Below are positions 8,787 through 17,155 of a stretch of DNA of 64,000 nt, in pieces (within the stretch, counting starts at the first letter, position 1; each line of letters starts with the position of its first letter). Origin of the DNA: Frankia sp. R82 (lineage in GTDB: Bacteria > Actinomycetota > Actinomycetes > Frankiales > Frankiaceae); assembly GCF_023716925.1 (NCBI RefSeq), contig NZ_JAMQQG010000006.1, positions 1 to 64,000 on the forward strand, read 5' to 3'. The notes below the pieces were generated by a model. It saw nothing but the letters and a program-made list of their open reading frames with translations, ran no database searches and was not told where the DNA came from. Position numbers and translations under genes: made by a program.

Positions 8787-10523
8787 CTACTCGACCGCGA
8801 CCGGCGCGGCATGTGGAGTCACCGGCTCGGCCGCACCGTCCCCGCCGGCACCACCCGAGGCGTCGGCGCTGTCCGAAGCGTCGAGGGCAGCCGGGCCGCC
8901 GAGCAGGGCGGCGGAGGCGGGGCGGCCGGGGAGGAAGAGACTGGCGACGAAGCCGACGGCGGTCAGCGCGACGATCCACCAGAAGGTGACGCCGAACGCC
9001 TCGCCGACCTGGTCCGCGATCGGCCCGGGCAGTTTCACCCCCGCCGACTCGGCGAGCGCCGACCCACCGGTGACGCCCGGCAGCCGGTGGGTGATGGCGT
9101 GCTGCAGCTCGACGGCGACGAGCGCGGTGGCCAACGACCCACCGACCCGCTGCAGGATGTTCAGCGTGGTGGTCGCCCGCGGCACCGCGGACGGTTCGAG
9201 GGTGGCGTAGGCGGCGGCCATCGCGGGCATCATCGCCGCACCGAACCCGAGGCCGCGTGCGAACAGCGCGCCGGTCAACAGGGCGATGTTGGTGTGCCCG
9301 TCCACCTGGGTGAACGCCAGCGTGCCGAGCAGCGACAGGGCCATGCCGACCGGGACGACCGCCCGTGGGCCGCGCCGGTCGGCGACCCGCCCCGCGATCG
9401 CCATGGAGATCATGGCGCCCAGGCCCTGCGGGGCCAGCAGCAGGCCGGCGTCGCTGGCGCTCTCCCCTCGGGCGACCTGCCAGTACAGCGGGAGCAGGAA
9501 CAACGCGCCGAACAGCATGGCGCCGATGACGAACGTGGCGACGCTCGCGACGGTGAACGTGCGGTTGCGGAACAGCCGCAGGTCGAGCAGGGCGTTGTCG
9601 TGGCGCAGCGCGTGCACGACGAAGCCGACCAGCAGCACCAGCCCCACGGCGATGCTGACCTGCACCTTGGCCGCGCCGAAGCCGCCGCCGTTACCCGCCT
9701 CGGACAGACCGTAGACGAGCGCGGCCAGCCCCGGTGAGATGAGCGCGAGGCCCGGCACGTCCAGCCGGTGGCTCGCGGAACCGCGGTCGCCGCGGGGCAG
9801 CACCCGCCAGGCCAGGAACAACGCGACCGCACCGATCGGCACGTTCACGTAGAAGATCCAGCGCCAGCTCAGGTGATCGACGATCAGGCCGCCGATGACC
9901 GGCCCGAGCACGGGTGCGATCAGCGTCGGCACACCGACGATGCTCATCACCCGGTTCATCCGCTTCGGGCCGGCCGCCTGGGCGAGCAGCGTCATACAGA
10001 TCGGCATGATCATGCCGCCGCCGATGCCCTGCAGGATCCGGAACGCGATCAGCGCCTGCGCCGACCAGGCCACCCCGCACAGCACGCTGCCGAGCACGAA
10101 CAGCGACAGCGAGATGTTCCACATCCGCACCGCGCCGAAGCGCTGCACCGACCAGCCGGCCAGCGGGATCACGACGGCCAGGGCCAGCAGGTAGCCGGTG
10201 GTGACCCAGGAGATGGTGGACAGTGAGGTGTCGAACTCGTTGCCGAGCGCGTGGATGGCCACCGACACGATCGTCGTGTCGAGAATGACCATGATCGCAC
10301 CGAGCATGACGGTGGCGGCCAGGCGGATCAGCGCCGGGTCGAGTTTGGCGTCATCGATGGCACCAGGGTCGGACGGCGCAGTGGACCGCGGTGTGACGGT
10401 CTGCGGTTGCGCGGCCTGCGGTTGCGCGGCCTGCGGTTGCGCGGCCTGCGGTGCTGCGGCTCGCGGCTCGGCTGCCGGCGGTTCGCTGGCCGGTGGCGAG
10501 GCCGTGTTCGGCTGGTCTGACAC
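8787..10523 (-). CDS. DHA2-family (EmrB/QacA) multidrug efflux transporter, 14 TM
   Basis: A 578-aa inner-membrane drug:proton antiporter. Family features: LDTTIVSVAIHALG in the first helix (motif D1), RILQGIGGGMIMP (motif B), VPTLIAPVLGPVIGGLIVD (antiporter motif C), and RVADRRGPR mid-chain. The GTG at 10523 follows AGGGAGATCTCCC; the longer open frame would add an unlikely Pro/Ser stretch. The cytoplasmic N-terminus is an Ala/Gln/Pro tail built from 15-bp repeats (10401-10460). It is divergent from the MarR gene at 10735, with a palindrome between them, so it is likely repressed by that regulator and induced by substrate. Confidence 0.88.
   Translation of the reverse strand: MSDQPNTASPPASEPPAAEPRAAAPQAAQPQAAQPQAAQPQTVTPRSTAPSDPGAIDDAKLDPALIRLAATVMLGAIMVILDTTIVSVAIHALGNEFDTSLSTISWVTTGYLLALAVVIPLAGWSVQRFGAVRMWNISLSLFVLGSVLCGVAWSAQALIAFRILQGIGGGMIMPICMTLLAQAAGPKRMNRVMSIVGVPTLIAPVLGPVIGGLIVDHLSWRWIFYVNVPIGAVALFLAWRVLPRGDRGSASHRLDVPGLALISPGLAALVYGLSEAGNGGGFGAAKVQVSIAVGLVLLVGFVVHALRHDNALLDLRLFRNRTFTVASVATFVIGAMLFGALFLLPLYWQVARGESASDAGLLLAPQGLGAMISMAIAGRVADRRGPRAVVPVGMALSLLGTLAFTQVDGHTNIALLTGALFARGLGFGAAMMPAMAAAYATLEPSAVPRATTTLNILQRVGGSLATALVAVELQHAITHRLPGVTGGSALAESAGVKLPGPIADQVGEAFGVTFWWIVALTAVGFVASLFLPGRPASAALLGGPAALDASDSADASGGAGGDGAAEPVTPHAAPVAVE
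10401..10460 (-). repeat. Four 15-bp tandem units in the transporter N-terminus
   Basis: Units of CTGCGGTTGCGCGGC (three exact, one variant) encode the AAQPQ repeat in the cytoplasmic tail of the DHA2 transporter. Confidence 0.9.
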
Positions 10524-10622
10524 GGGAGATCTCCCTGGCGAGAGGGGTGGCTGCCGGCTGGGACAGGCAGGGCAGCTGGGACGACTGGGGCACCTGGGCG
10601 CCACCGTCAGCATCCGGCATTC

Positions 10623-10640
10623 ATTTGAATTGAGTCAAAT
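10623..10640. promoter_or_regulatory. Probable MarR operator in the divergent promoter
   Basis: ATTTGA-ATTGAG-TCAAAT: perfect 6-bp arms in an AT-rich island between a DHA2 transporter and a MarR gene. The TTGA/TCAA half-sites at this spacing are typical of MarR-family operators. Confidence 0.65.
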
Positions 10641-10734
10641 ATATTGTGGCCTCAATAGTATGAGCAGGCGATTTACCGTACGATCAGGTCCTGAGCCAGG
10701 CGTACCCGGGGTCGCCTACGAGGGGGTCCGCACC

Positions 10735-11280
10735 GTGACGAGCCAGCACGCCACCACCGAGGCCACTGCTGCCACCGCGGCCAGCTCGGCCGCCCCGGCC
10801 GGTGCCCAGATGGCTCGCGAGGCGTGGCGGGCGATGCTGGCACTGACCTTCAGCGGTGAGGCGCCCAGCCGGATGACCCTGGTCTGCCAGGAACTCGATC
10901 TCACGCCGGCGGCCCTGAAACTCCTGCTGGTGCTCTCGAACGGCGCGCGCCCGATGCGCGCGCTGGTCGAGACCTTCCGCCACGACCCGAGCTACCTGAC
11001 CAGCGTCGTCGACCTGCTCGAGCGCCGCGGCATCGCCCGCCGCGAGCCGCACCCCACCGACCGGCGCGCAAAGACGGTCACCCTCACCGACGAGGGCCAG
11101 CACGTGCTCGCCCGGGCCCAGGAGCTCCTGTCCGTCCCGCCCGCCTCCCTACAGCGGCTCTCCCCCGACGAGCAGTCCCAGCTCCTGCACCTGCTGCTGC
11201 GCGTGGTCGATGGCGAGCCCACCATCCTGTCCGCCCTGCGCCCGCACCCTGTCGACGTCCACGTCGACACCCAGCGCTGA
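10735..11280 (+). CDS. MarR-family transcriptional regulator
   Basis: A 181-aa winged-helix repressor: LTPAALKLLLVLSNGARPMRA (helix-turn-helix entry), SYLTSVVDLLERRGIARREPHPTDRRAKTV (recognition helix and wing, with the signature D-R-R), then dimerisation helices. The GTG at 10735 has GAGGGGGT upstream; an in-frame ATG at 10660 lies inside the promoter island and is less likely. It is divergent from the DHA2 transporter and probably represses it and itself through the palindrome at 10623-10640. The ligand is unknown. Confidence 0.85.
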   Translation: MTSQHATTEATAATAASSAAPAGAQMAREAWRAMLALTFSGEAPSRMTLVCQELDLTPAALKLLLVLSNGARPMRALVETFRHDPSYLTSVVDLLERRGIARREPHPTDRRAKTVTLTDEGQHVLARAQELLSVPPASLQRLSPDEQSQLLHLLLRVVDGEPTILSALRPHPVDVHVDTQR

Positions 11281-11807
11281 CCACCCGCACCCGCCCGGCC
11301 ACCCGCACCGACCCGGCGAGGTCGACACCGATCTGACACAAAGCGTCACGGGCCAGTGCAGGCCGCCCGGGAGCGGTCACGCCGGTCCGCTCGCCGACCG
11401 GTGCGACAACCGCGCAAAGTCGGACGGATACGTCACGTCGGGGGTCGGGGTGGGAAGACGGGCGCGGATCAGGCCGACCCGGGCGCGGTGGCGGAGATGG
11501 GCGCGGTGGCGGAGATGGGCGGAAGGAGAAACGGGAGACGGGAAGCCGGAGCGAGCAGCCTGCGCAGGAGCTCCGGAGCGGGGAAGGGACAGCGGGAACA
11601 GAGTGGATCAAGGTGGCACGCTCGTCTTGAGCGAGATGAGACAAACATGCAATAGTGTTCCGCTGTAAGCCAGGGGCACCGATGCGGCCGATATCCGCTG
11701 CGGTCAAGGGCCGATCAGGGGCTGGTCGGGCAGCGGTGTCCCCTGTGCCGAGGTGGTGGTGGGTCGCCCGCCGGCGCCTCCTCGCGATGATGAGGGGACA
11801 GGTTCAG
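11281..11807. other. Intergenic region upstream of the P450 operon
   Basis: It holds two direct copies of an 18-bp unit (GCGCGGTGGCGGAGATGG, about 11487-11522) and a promoter-like pair at 11627-11655. The open frame of the next gene extends upstream to 11655 but lacks coding signature there. Confidence 0.5.
11627..11655 (+). promoter_or_regulatory. Candidate promoter of the P450 operon
   Basis: TTGAGC (11627-11632), 17-bp spacer, CAATAG (11650-11655), in a locally AT-richer stretch about 150 bp before the first gene of the operon. Confidence 0.35.
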
Positions 11808-12989
11808 ATGGCACCGAGGGACATCGGGGCGCTCACCGGCGCGGACGAGACGCTCAACCACCAGCTCGTGGACACCTTCGCCACCGTTGCCGAGTCCGAT
11901 CTCGCCTGGACGGAGAAGATCTGGGGGTCGCTGGCGAGCAAGGACGGTTCCCTGCAGGTCGACTTCGGGCTGGGCAAGTACCGCAACCGGGGGATCATCG
12001 ACGGGTTCGCCGGGGTGTCCCGGGGGCGTGAGCAGTGGACGGTCCGGGGCAGCCGGGAACTGAGCTCCGCGCCGGATCGGACCGGGGTCGGGCCGATCGA
12101 GTACGAGGTCCTCGACCCGCTGAAGCAGGTGCGGTTCCAGCTGGCGCCGAACGATATCCAGCCGATTTCCTTCGATCTGGTCCTGACCGGGGTGACCCCG
12201 CCGTTCTTCGAGGACCGCAACCTGGTCCGCAACAAGAACACCGGGCGAATCGACGTCAACGTCGTCCGTTACCACCAGGGCGGCCACGTCCGGGGCACGG
12301 TGACGGTCGACGGTGAGACCGTGGAGGTCAGCGAGGACTCGTGGTTCGGGTACCGGGACCATTCGTGGGGCATCCGCCAGTCCGTCGGCGCACCGCCGCC
12401 CGACCTGATCAAAGGCGGGGCCGGCGCCGGTGGCACGACCGCGCACAGTGCGGACCGCAGCGGCATGAAGTGGACCGTCTCCTTCGTGCGCCGTCCGGAC
12501 GGCAGCTACTACGAGATGTCGATCTTCATTGCGCAGGGGCTGTGGGGCTACACCTCCGCCCACATCAACAACCCGGACGGCACCCAGACCAAGATTCGCG
12601 ATGCCGAGGTACACGTCACCTACGACCCGCGGACCAGGTTCGTGCGCGGCGGCGAGCTGCATCTGATCACCGAGGCCGGTGACAAGCGGGTCGTCGAGTT
12701 CGAGGCGCTGGGCGAAACGGGCTTCTTCCTGAAGACCGGCGGCTACGGCTCGTGGAACGGCCATATTCATGGCTCCTGGGCGGGCCCGCTGCACCTTGAG
12801 GGCGAGCACATCGAAGACTGCTGGTTCGGCGAGAAGGCGCGTGAGCTCGGGCAGCTGCGCGACACACCCATGCGGGTCCGCGAGGGAGATGCGGTGGGGT
12901 ACGGAATTATGGAAAGCATCCTGTACGGTGTCTGGCCGGAACTCGGCCTCACCGAGGAGACCGACTACCGCGCGTCCTACTCCAAGTGA
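11808..12989 (+). CDS. Lipocalin-like uncharacterised protein (DUF7064/DUF7065 type) of a P450 operon
   Basis: A 393-aa soluble protein with no signal peptide. It is rich in beta-strand pattern, with VSEDSWFGYRDHSWGIR near the centre and GHIHGSWAGPLH near the end, a W-G-x-R-D-H-S-W-G motif typical of AttH/CrtC-like lipocalin-fold proteins in catabolic clusters. Those proteins act on or carry hydrophobic substrates; no specific activity can be stated. The ATG at 11808 follows GAGGGGACA. Its stop overlaps the P450 start (GTGA, 12986-12989), so the two are translationally coupled. It probably acts in the same pathway as the P450. Confidence 0.7.
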   Translation: MAPRDIGALTGADETLNHQLVDTFATVAESDLAWTEKIWGSLASKDGSLQVDFGLGKYRNRGIIDGFAGVSRGREQWTVRGSRELSSAPDRTGVGPIEYEVLDPLKQVRFQLAPNDIQPISFDLVLTGVTPPFFEDRNLVRNKNTGRIDVNVVRYHQGGHVRGTVTVDGETVEVSEDSWFGYRDHSWGIRQSVGAPPPDLIKGGAGAGGTTAHSADRSGMKWTVSFVRRPDGSYYEMSIFIAQGLWGYTSAHINNPDGTQTKIRDAEVHVTYDPRTRFVRGGELHLITEAGDKRVVEFEALGETGFFLKTGGYGSWNGHIHGSWAGPLHLEGEHIEDCWFGEKARELGQLRDTPMRVREGDAVGYGIMESILYGVWPELGLTEETDYRASYSK

Positions 12990-14182
12990 CGACGGTTGCC
13001 GCCGACCGGCGGATCAACGTGCTGGATCCCGCGTTCTACGTGGATCCGTGGGAGTCCTACCGCTGGCTGCGTGACGAGGCCCCGGTCTTCTGGGATCCGG
13101 TACAGCGGGTGTGGGTGTTCTCCCGGTTCGCCGATGTGATGGCCGCGGAGAAGAACGACGTTCTGTACTCGTCGTTCAACGGTTCCCGGCCGCACATCGA
13201 CCAGCGCCTCGACGAGTCGATGATCAACCTGGACGAGCCGGATCACCACGCCGCACGGGTGATCGTCGCCCCACAGTTCACGCCGCGGGCGATGCGCAAC
13301 CACGAGCAGCAGGTCCGCAACGTCGTCACCGAGATCCTCGATGCCGTCACGCCACTCGGTGAGTGCGAGGCGATCGAGGCGATCGCCTCGCGACTGCCCG
13401 CCATCATGATCGGTGACCTGCTGGGCTACCCGCGTTCCGACTGGGAGAAGGTCCGCATCTGGTCGGAGCAGATCATGCTGCTGGCCGGCCAGACCTCTCC
13501 GAGCGGTCCCCCGCACACCGCCCACCCGGAAATCCCGGGGCTGATCCGGGACTTCTCGGAGGCGACCACCGAGCTGATCAACGCGCGGCGCGTCGAGCCA
13601 CGCGACGACCTGCTCTCGTTGTGGGCCCACCGGCAGGGCTGGACGACGAAGCGGGTGCTCGAGGAGGCGCTGCTGCTGCTCGACGGCGGGGCGGAGACGA
13701 CCCGGACCGTCATCGGCTCGATGATCCGCGAGCTGGCGCTGAACCCCGCCCAGCGCGACCTGCTGCGCGAGAAGCCCGAACTGCTGTCGTCCAAGGCGAC
13801 CGAGGAGTTCATCCGCTGGGTGTCCCCGGTGCTGAACATGAGCCGGACCGCCACCGCGGACCACGAGCTGCACGGCCAGCAGATCAAGGCCGGCGACGAG
13901 ATCCTGCTGCTCTACCCGGCGGCGAACCGCGACCCGCGGGCGTTCACCGACCCCGACACGCTCGACGTCGGCCGCACCTCGCTGCGTCACCTGGCCTTCG
14001 GGTTCGGCACCCACGTGTGCCTGGGCGCGAACCTCGCCCGGCTGGAGATCCGGGTGATGTTCGAGGAGCTGCTGCGTCGCATCCCGGACTGGGAGCTCGT
14101 CGACCCGGACGAGCCGAAGATCCTGCCGGCGACGTTCACCCGCGCCTACGACCGCATCCGCATCCGTTTCACCCCGAGCTGA
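12986..14182 (+). CDS. Cytochrome P450 monooxygenase
   Basis: A 398-aa soluble bacterial P450. Motifs: oxygen-binding I-helix LLLDGGAETTR (from about 230; A/G-G-x-E-T instead of the commoner A-G-x-D-T), ExxR at E274-R277 (EEFIR), and the haem loop FGFGTHVCLG with the thiolate ligand C345. It hydroxylates an unknown, probably lipophilic substrate using electrons from a separate ferredoxin and reductase; none is adjacent, although the window has a 3Fe-4S ferredoxin and reductase at 49.8-51.6 kb. GTG start in a 4-nt overlap with the upstream gene. The operon continues with a kinase-like protein and an SDR. Confidence 0.93.
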   Translation: MTTVAADRRINVLDPAFYVDPWESYRWLRDEAPVFWDPVQRVWVFSRFADVMAAEKNDVLYSSFNGSRPHIDQRLDESMINLDEPDHHAARVIVAPQFTPRAMRNHEQQVRNVVTEILDAVTPLGECEAIEAIASRLPAIMIGDLLGYPRSDWEKVRIWSEQIMLLAGQTSPSGPPHTAHPEIPGLIRDFSEATTELINARRVEPRDDLLSLWAHRQGWTTKRVLEEALLLLDGGAETTRTVIGSMIRELALNPAQRDLLREKPELLSSKATEEFIRWVSPVLNMSRTATADHELHGQQIKAGDEILLLYPAANRDPRAFTDPDTLDVGRTSLRHLAFGFGTHVCLGANLARLEIRVMFEELLRRIPDWELVDPDEPKILPATFTRAYDRIRIRFTPS

Positions 14183-14237
14183 CCGGCTGTGACCACAGCA
14201 CGCCACGAGCACAGCGAACGACGAGGTGAGTAGGCCA

Positions 14238-15359
14238 GTGACAGACACCGGCGTTCCGCAGGCCCTGCTGTCCTGGCTCCAGGAGCAGATGCCATCCGCG
14301 TCCGGGGTGCGCGTCGAGCACACCGGACCGGCCGCCCTCGTGGGCTACTCCGCCGAACTGCTGATGCTGACGGTGGCCTGGGACGTCGACGGCACCCACC
14401 ACCGCCAGGAGGTGGTCGGTCGGCTCTGCCCACCCTCCCCGGGCCTGCTCGAGCCGTATGACATGGCCCGGCAGGTCGCCGTTCTGCGCGGGTTGGAGAA
14501 GACCGAGGTCCGCAGCCCGCGGGTGCTGTGGTTCGAGGAGTCCGGGACGGTGCTGGGCCGGCCGTTCTACCTGATGGAGCGGCTCGGCGGCAGTGCCTAC
14601 GAGGGGAACATCCCCGACCGGATCGCACAGGATCCGGTGCTGGTCCGCCGGATGTCCAAAAGTCTCATCGAGCAGCTCGCCACGATCCACCAGGTGGACA
14701 TCGCCGCGACCGGGCTCGACGCGCTGGGCGACGGTCGGACGTATCTGCGCGACGACCTCGAGCACTGGGCCGCCGAGATGCACCGGGTCCAGCGGGATAC
14801 CCTGCCCGGGCTGGAACGGCTGCTCGGCGAGCTGCGGGCCCGGCTGCCCGTTCCCTCCGAGCGGATCTCGCTGCTGCACGGGGACGCGAAGCCCGGCAAC
14901 TTCGCCTACCAGAGCGGCGAGGTGAGTGCCGTCTTCGACTGGGAGATCTCGGCCATCGGCGATCCCCTTGCCGACCTCGGCTACCTGGGCACCCTGTGGA
15001 ACTCCCGGGTCTACGTCACCAGTCAGCCCGGGGCGCTGACCCTGGACGAGGCGATCTCCTACTACAGGTCGATCACCGGGTACCCCGTGGACGACCTCAG
15101 CTGGTACAAGGCGCTCGCGTGCTACAAGACCTGCGTGATCGTTCTCATCGGGGCCATGCTCTTCGACGCCGGTCACACCGACGATCTCCGCTTCGCCGTG
15201 ATCGCGAACAACCTGCCCATCTTCCTGCGCCGCGGCCTGGGGCTGCTCGGTGTGGACGACGACGTCGACGCCGGCCCCGTGACACCCCGGCCGGAACGCG
15301 TCGAGGCAGTGCGCGCCAGGCTCGCCGCAGCCGCTGCCGCTCCTGCCGCTGCTCAGTAA
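14238..15359 (+). CDS. Phosphotransferase-family (APH/choline-kinase fold) protein
   Basis: A 373-aa protein with the aminoglycoside-phosphotransferase fold. The catalytic loop is LLHGDAKPGNF (H214, D216, N221) and the metal-binding segment is AVFDWEISAIGDPLADLGYL. Actinobacterial members next to P450, SDR and acyl-CoA genes resemble the kinase part of ACAD10/11 and are thought to phosphorylate hydroxy-acyl or hydroxylated substrates; in this operon the P450 product is a reasonable substrate (inference). The GTG at 14238 is preferred to 14226 because GAGGTGAG precedes it. It ends in an Ala-rich tail. Confidence 0.8.
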   Translation: MTDTGVPQALLSWLQEQMPSASGVRVEHTGPAALVGYSAELLMLTVAWDVDGTHHRQEVVGRLCPPSPGLLEPYDMARQVAVLRGLEKTEVRSPRVLWFEESGTVLGRPFYLMERLGGSAYEGNIPDRIAQDPVLVRRMSKSLIEQLATIHQVDIAATGLDALGDGRTYLRDDLEHWAAEMHRVQRDTLPGLERLLGELRARLPVPSERISLLHGDAKPGNFAYQSGEVSAVFDWEISAIGDPLADLGYLGTLWNSRVYVTSQPGALTLDEAISYYRSITGYPVDDLSWYKALACYKTCVIVLIGAMLFDAGHTDDLRFAVIANNLPIFLRRGLGLLGVDDDVDAGPVTPRPERVEAVRARLAAAAAAPAAAQ

Positions 15360-15488
15360 GCCCCCTCCCGGGAACTCCACGCTCCGCAGAGATCCCGGGC
15401 ACCCCGGAACCACGGCAACAGTGGGAACCGTGGGAATCGCGGACCTGCCGATGGCTGCCCAAGGCGACCGAAAGACGAGGCGACAGCA

Positions 15489-16343
15489 ATGACTGACGAG
15501 GTAGCAAAGCTCTCGGTGCTGGTCACTGGCGGCGGCACGGGAATCGGCGCCGCCATCACCCGCCGGCTCGCCCACGAGGGCGCCTGGGTGACCATCTGCG
15601 GCCGTACCGAGAAGACCCTGCTGGCCACCGTCGAGGCGGTCAACGCCGAGGTCGGACGGGAGGCCGTCGCCCACCACATCGCCGACGTGACCAGTGAGGC
15701 GGACGTGGCCCGGGTCGTCGCCGCCGCGGCCGCCTGGCAGGGCCACCTGGACGGGGTCGTCTCCAACGCCGGTGGCGGCGGTGGCCTCGCCCCCCTGCAC
15801 GAGCAGGACGTGAACCAGTTCGAGGCGATCATCCGGCTCAACGTGACCAGCACCCTGCTGCTGGCCAAGCACGCCGTCCCGCTGTTCGCCCGGGGCGGGT
15901 CAGGCTCTTTCGTCGGGATCTCCTCGATCGCCGGTCACGTGACCCATCCGTACTTCGGCGCCTACCCCGTGGCGAAGGCCGCGCTGGAGGAGCTCATCCG
16001 CAACGCCGCCGACGAGTACGGCGTGGCCGGCATCCGGTTCAACGCGGTCCGACCGGGCCTGACCTCGACCGAGCTGCTCAGCTTCATCAAGCCCGGCACC
16101 GACGTCTACGAAAGCTACGACACGAACACCCCCCTGGGCGGCGCGTCCGACCCCGACGACATCGCCCAGCTCGTCACCTTCCTGCTGTCCTCTCGGGCCA
16201 GCCGCATCACGGGCCAGGTCGTGAACGTGGACGGTGGGCTGTCCCTGCGCCGCGGCCCCGACTTCAGTACCCGGGTCCCGTCCCACCCGATCACCCAGGA
16301 GAAGCTCGCCGCCCTTGCGGCGGGACCGGCCACGACCGGCTGA
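15489..16343 (+). CDS. Short-chain dehydrogenase/reductase (classical SDR)
   Basis: A 284-aa NAD(P)-dependent oxidoreductase. Cofactor motif TGGGTGIG (about 14-21), NAG in VVSNAGGGG, catalytic Ser in VGISSIAGH, and Y159-x3-K163 (YPVAK). The C-terminal VNVDGGLSLRRGP is typical. It probably oxidises the alcohol formed by the upstream P450, completing a lipocalin-like/P450/kinase/SDR operon; the 129-bp gap may hold an extra promoter. ATG start with GACGAGG upstream. Confidence 0.9.
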   Translation: MTDEVAKLSVLVTGGGTGIGAAITRRLAHEGAWVTICGRTEKTLLATVEAVNAEVGREAVAHHIADVTSEADVARVVAAAAAWQGHLDGVVSNAGGGGGLAPLHEQDVNQFEAIIRLNVTSTLLLAKHAVPLFARGGSGSFVGISSIAGHVTHPYFGAYPVAKAALEELIRNAADEYGVAGIRFNAVRPGLTSTELLSFIKPGTDVYESYDTNTPLGGASDPDDIAQLVTFLLSSRASRITGQVVNVDGGLSLRRGPDFSTRVPSHPITQEKLAALAAGPATTG

Positions 16344-16414
16344 GTCGACTTCCTCGCTCCCCCGGCGCGCTCGGCCCGAGGATCTCGCCTGCCCTGCCGG
16401 GGTTCCGATCCGGC

Positions 16415-17080
16415 TCACGGGCCCGGCCGGCGGTGCCCGGCCGGTAGCCGGACGGGGCCGAGCAGGGTGGTGCGCAGGGCCGGGCCGAGGGCGCGGACTA
16501 TTTCATCGGGGCGCATGGATGCCAGGGGTTCGGCGGCGATCAGGTAGCGGGTGAACAGCAGGCCGCCGATCTGGGCGACGAAGGTGCCGGCCCGCGTCCG
16601 GGCGTCGGCACCGCCCAGACGGTCGGCCAGCCGGTCGACGAGCTGGCGATGGATGCCGCCACGGAGCAGTTCGGCGAGTTCGGGATCGACCACCGCCGCG
16701 CGGATCGCCGCGATCAGCGGGACGCCGGTCCGCGGGTTGTCGTAGGCGGCGATGAGGGTCGGCAGCAGGCGCTGCGGCAACGTCTCGAGATCGCCGCGGA
16801 GCAGGCCGGCGAGGGTGTCTGCGGGGCTGAGGGTGAGTTCGAGGACGGCGGCGAACAGGCCGCTCTTCGAGCCGAAGTAGTAGCTGATCAGCGCCGCGTC
16901 GACGCCGGCCCCGGCCGCGATCGAGCGCATGGTCACCGCCTCGTAGCCCTCCCGGTGAAACTTCTCCCGGGCGACTTCGAGGATCTGGCTGCGGACGTCC
17001 GGACGCCCCCGCCGTCGGCCCCGCGGGGTCGCCGACGGCACCGAGGGCTCCGGCGGCGGGGCTGGCGAAGAATTCATCAT
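16415..17080 (-). CDS. TetR-family regulator
   Basis: A 221-aa repressor. After a Pro/Arg-rich tail, the HTH runs from RSQILEVAREKFHREGYEAVTMR to ALISYYFGSKSGLFAAVLE (about residues 29-73). The C-terminal ligand domain is variable. It is divergent from the DHA2 transporter at 17156 with 75 bp between; a small palindrome GTTGAACAAC (17082-17091) touches its own start and may be part of an operator. Likely role: drug-responsive repression of that transporter. Confidence 0.85.
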   Translation of the reverse strand: MMNSSPAPPPEPSVPSATPRGRRRGRPDVRSQILEVAREKFHREGYEAVTMRSIAAGAGVDAALISYYFGSKSGLFAAVLELTLSPADTLAGLLRGDLETLPQRLLPTLIAAYDNPRTGVPLIAAIRAAVVDPELAELLRGGIHRQLVDRLADRLGGADARTRAGTFVAQIGGLLFTRYLIAAEPLASMRPDEIVRALGPALRTTLLGPVRLPAGHRRPGP

Positions 17081-17155
17081 GGTTGAACAACGCTAGCCGT
17101 GGGGTCCACGGTCGGTCCAGACCCACCGCCCAGTAGCGTCGGAAGGACCCCGACC

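Noticed and set aside
8088-9737. Plus-strand frame of about 550 codons
   Set aside because: It runs from the kdpC remnant across repeat A into the antisense of the DHA2 transporter; no signature.
12977-14323. Long minus-strand open frame opposite the P450 gene
   Set aside because: No motifs or ribosome site; the plus strand carries all P450 signatures.
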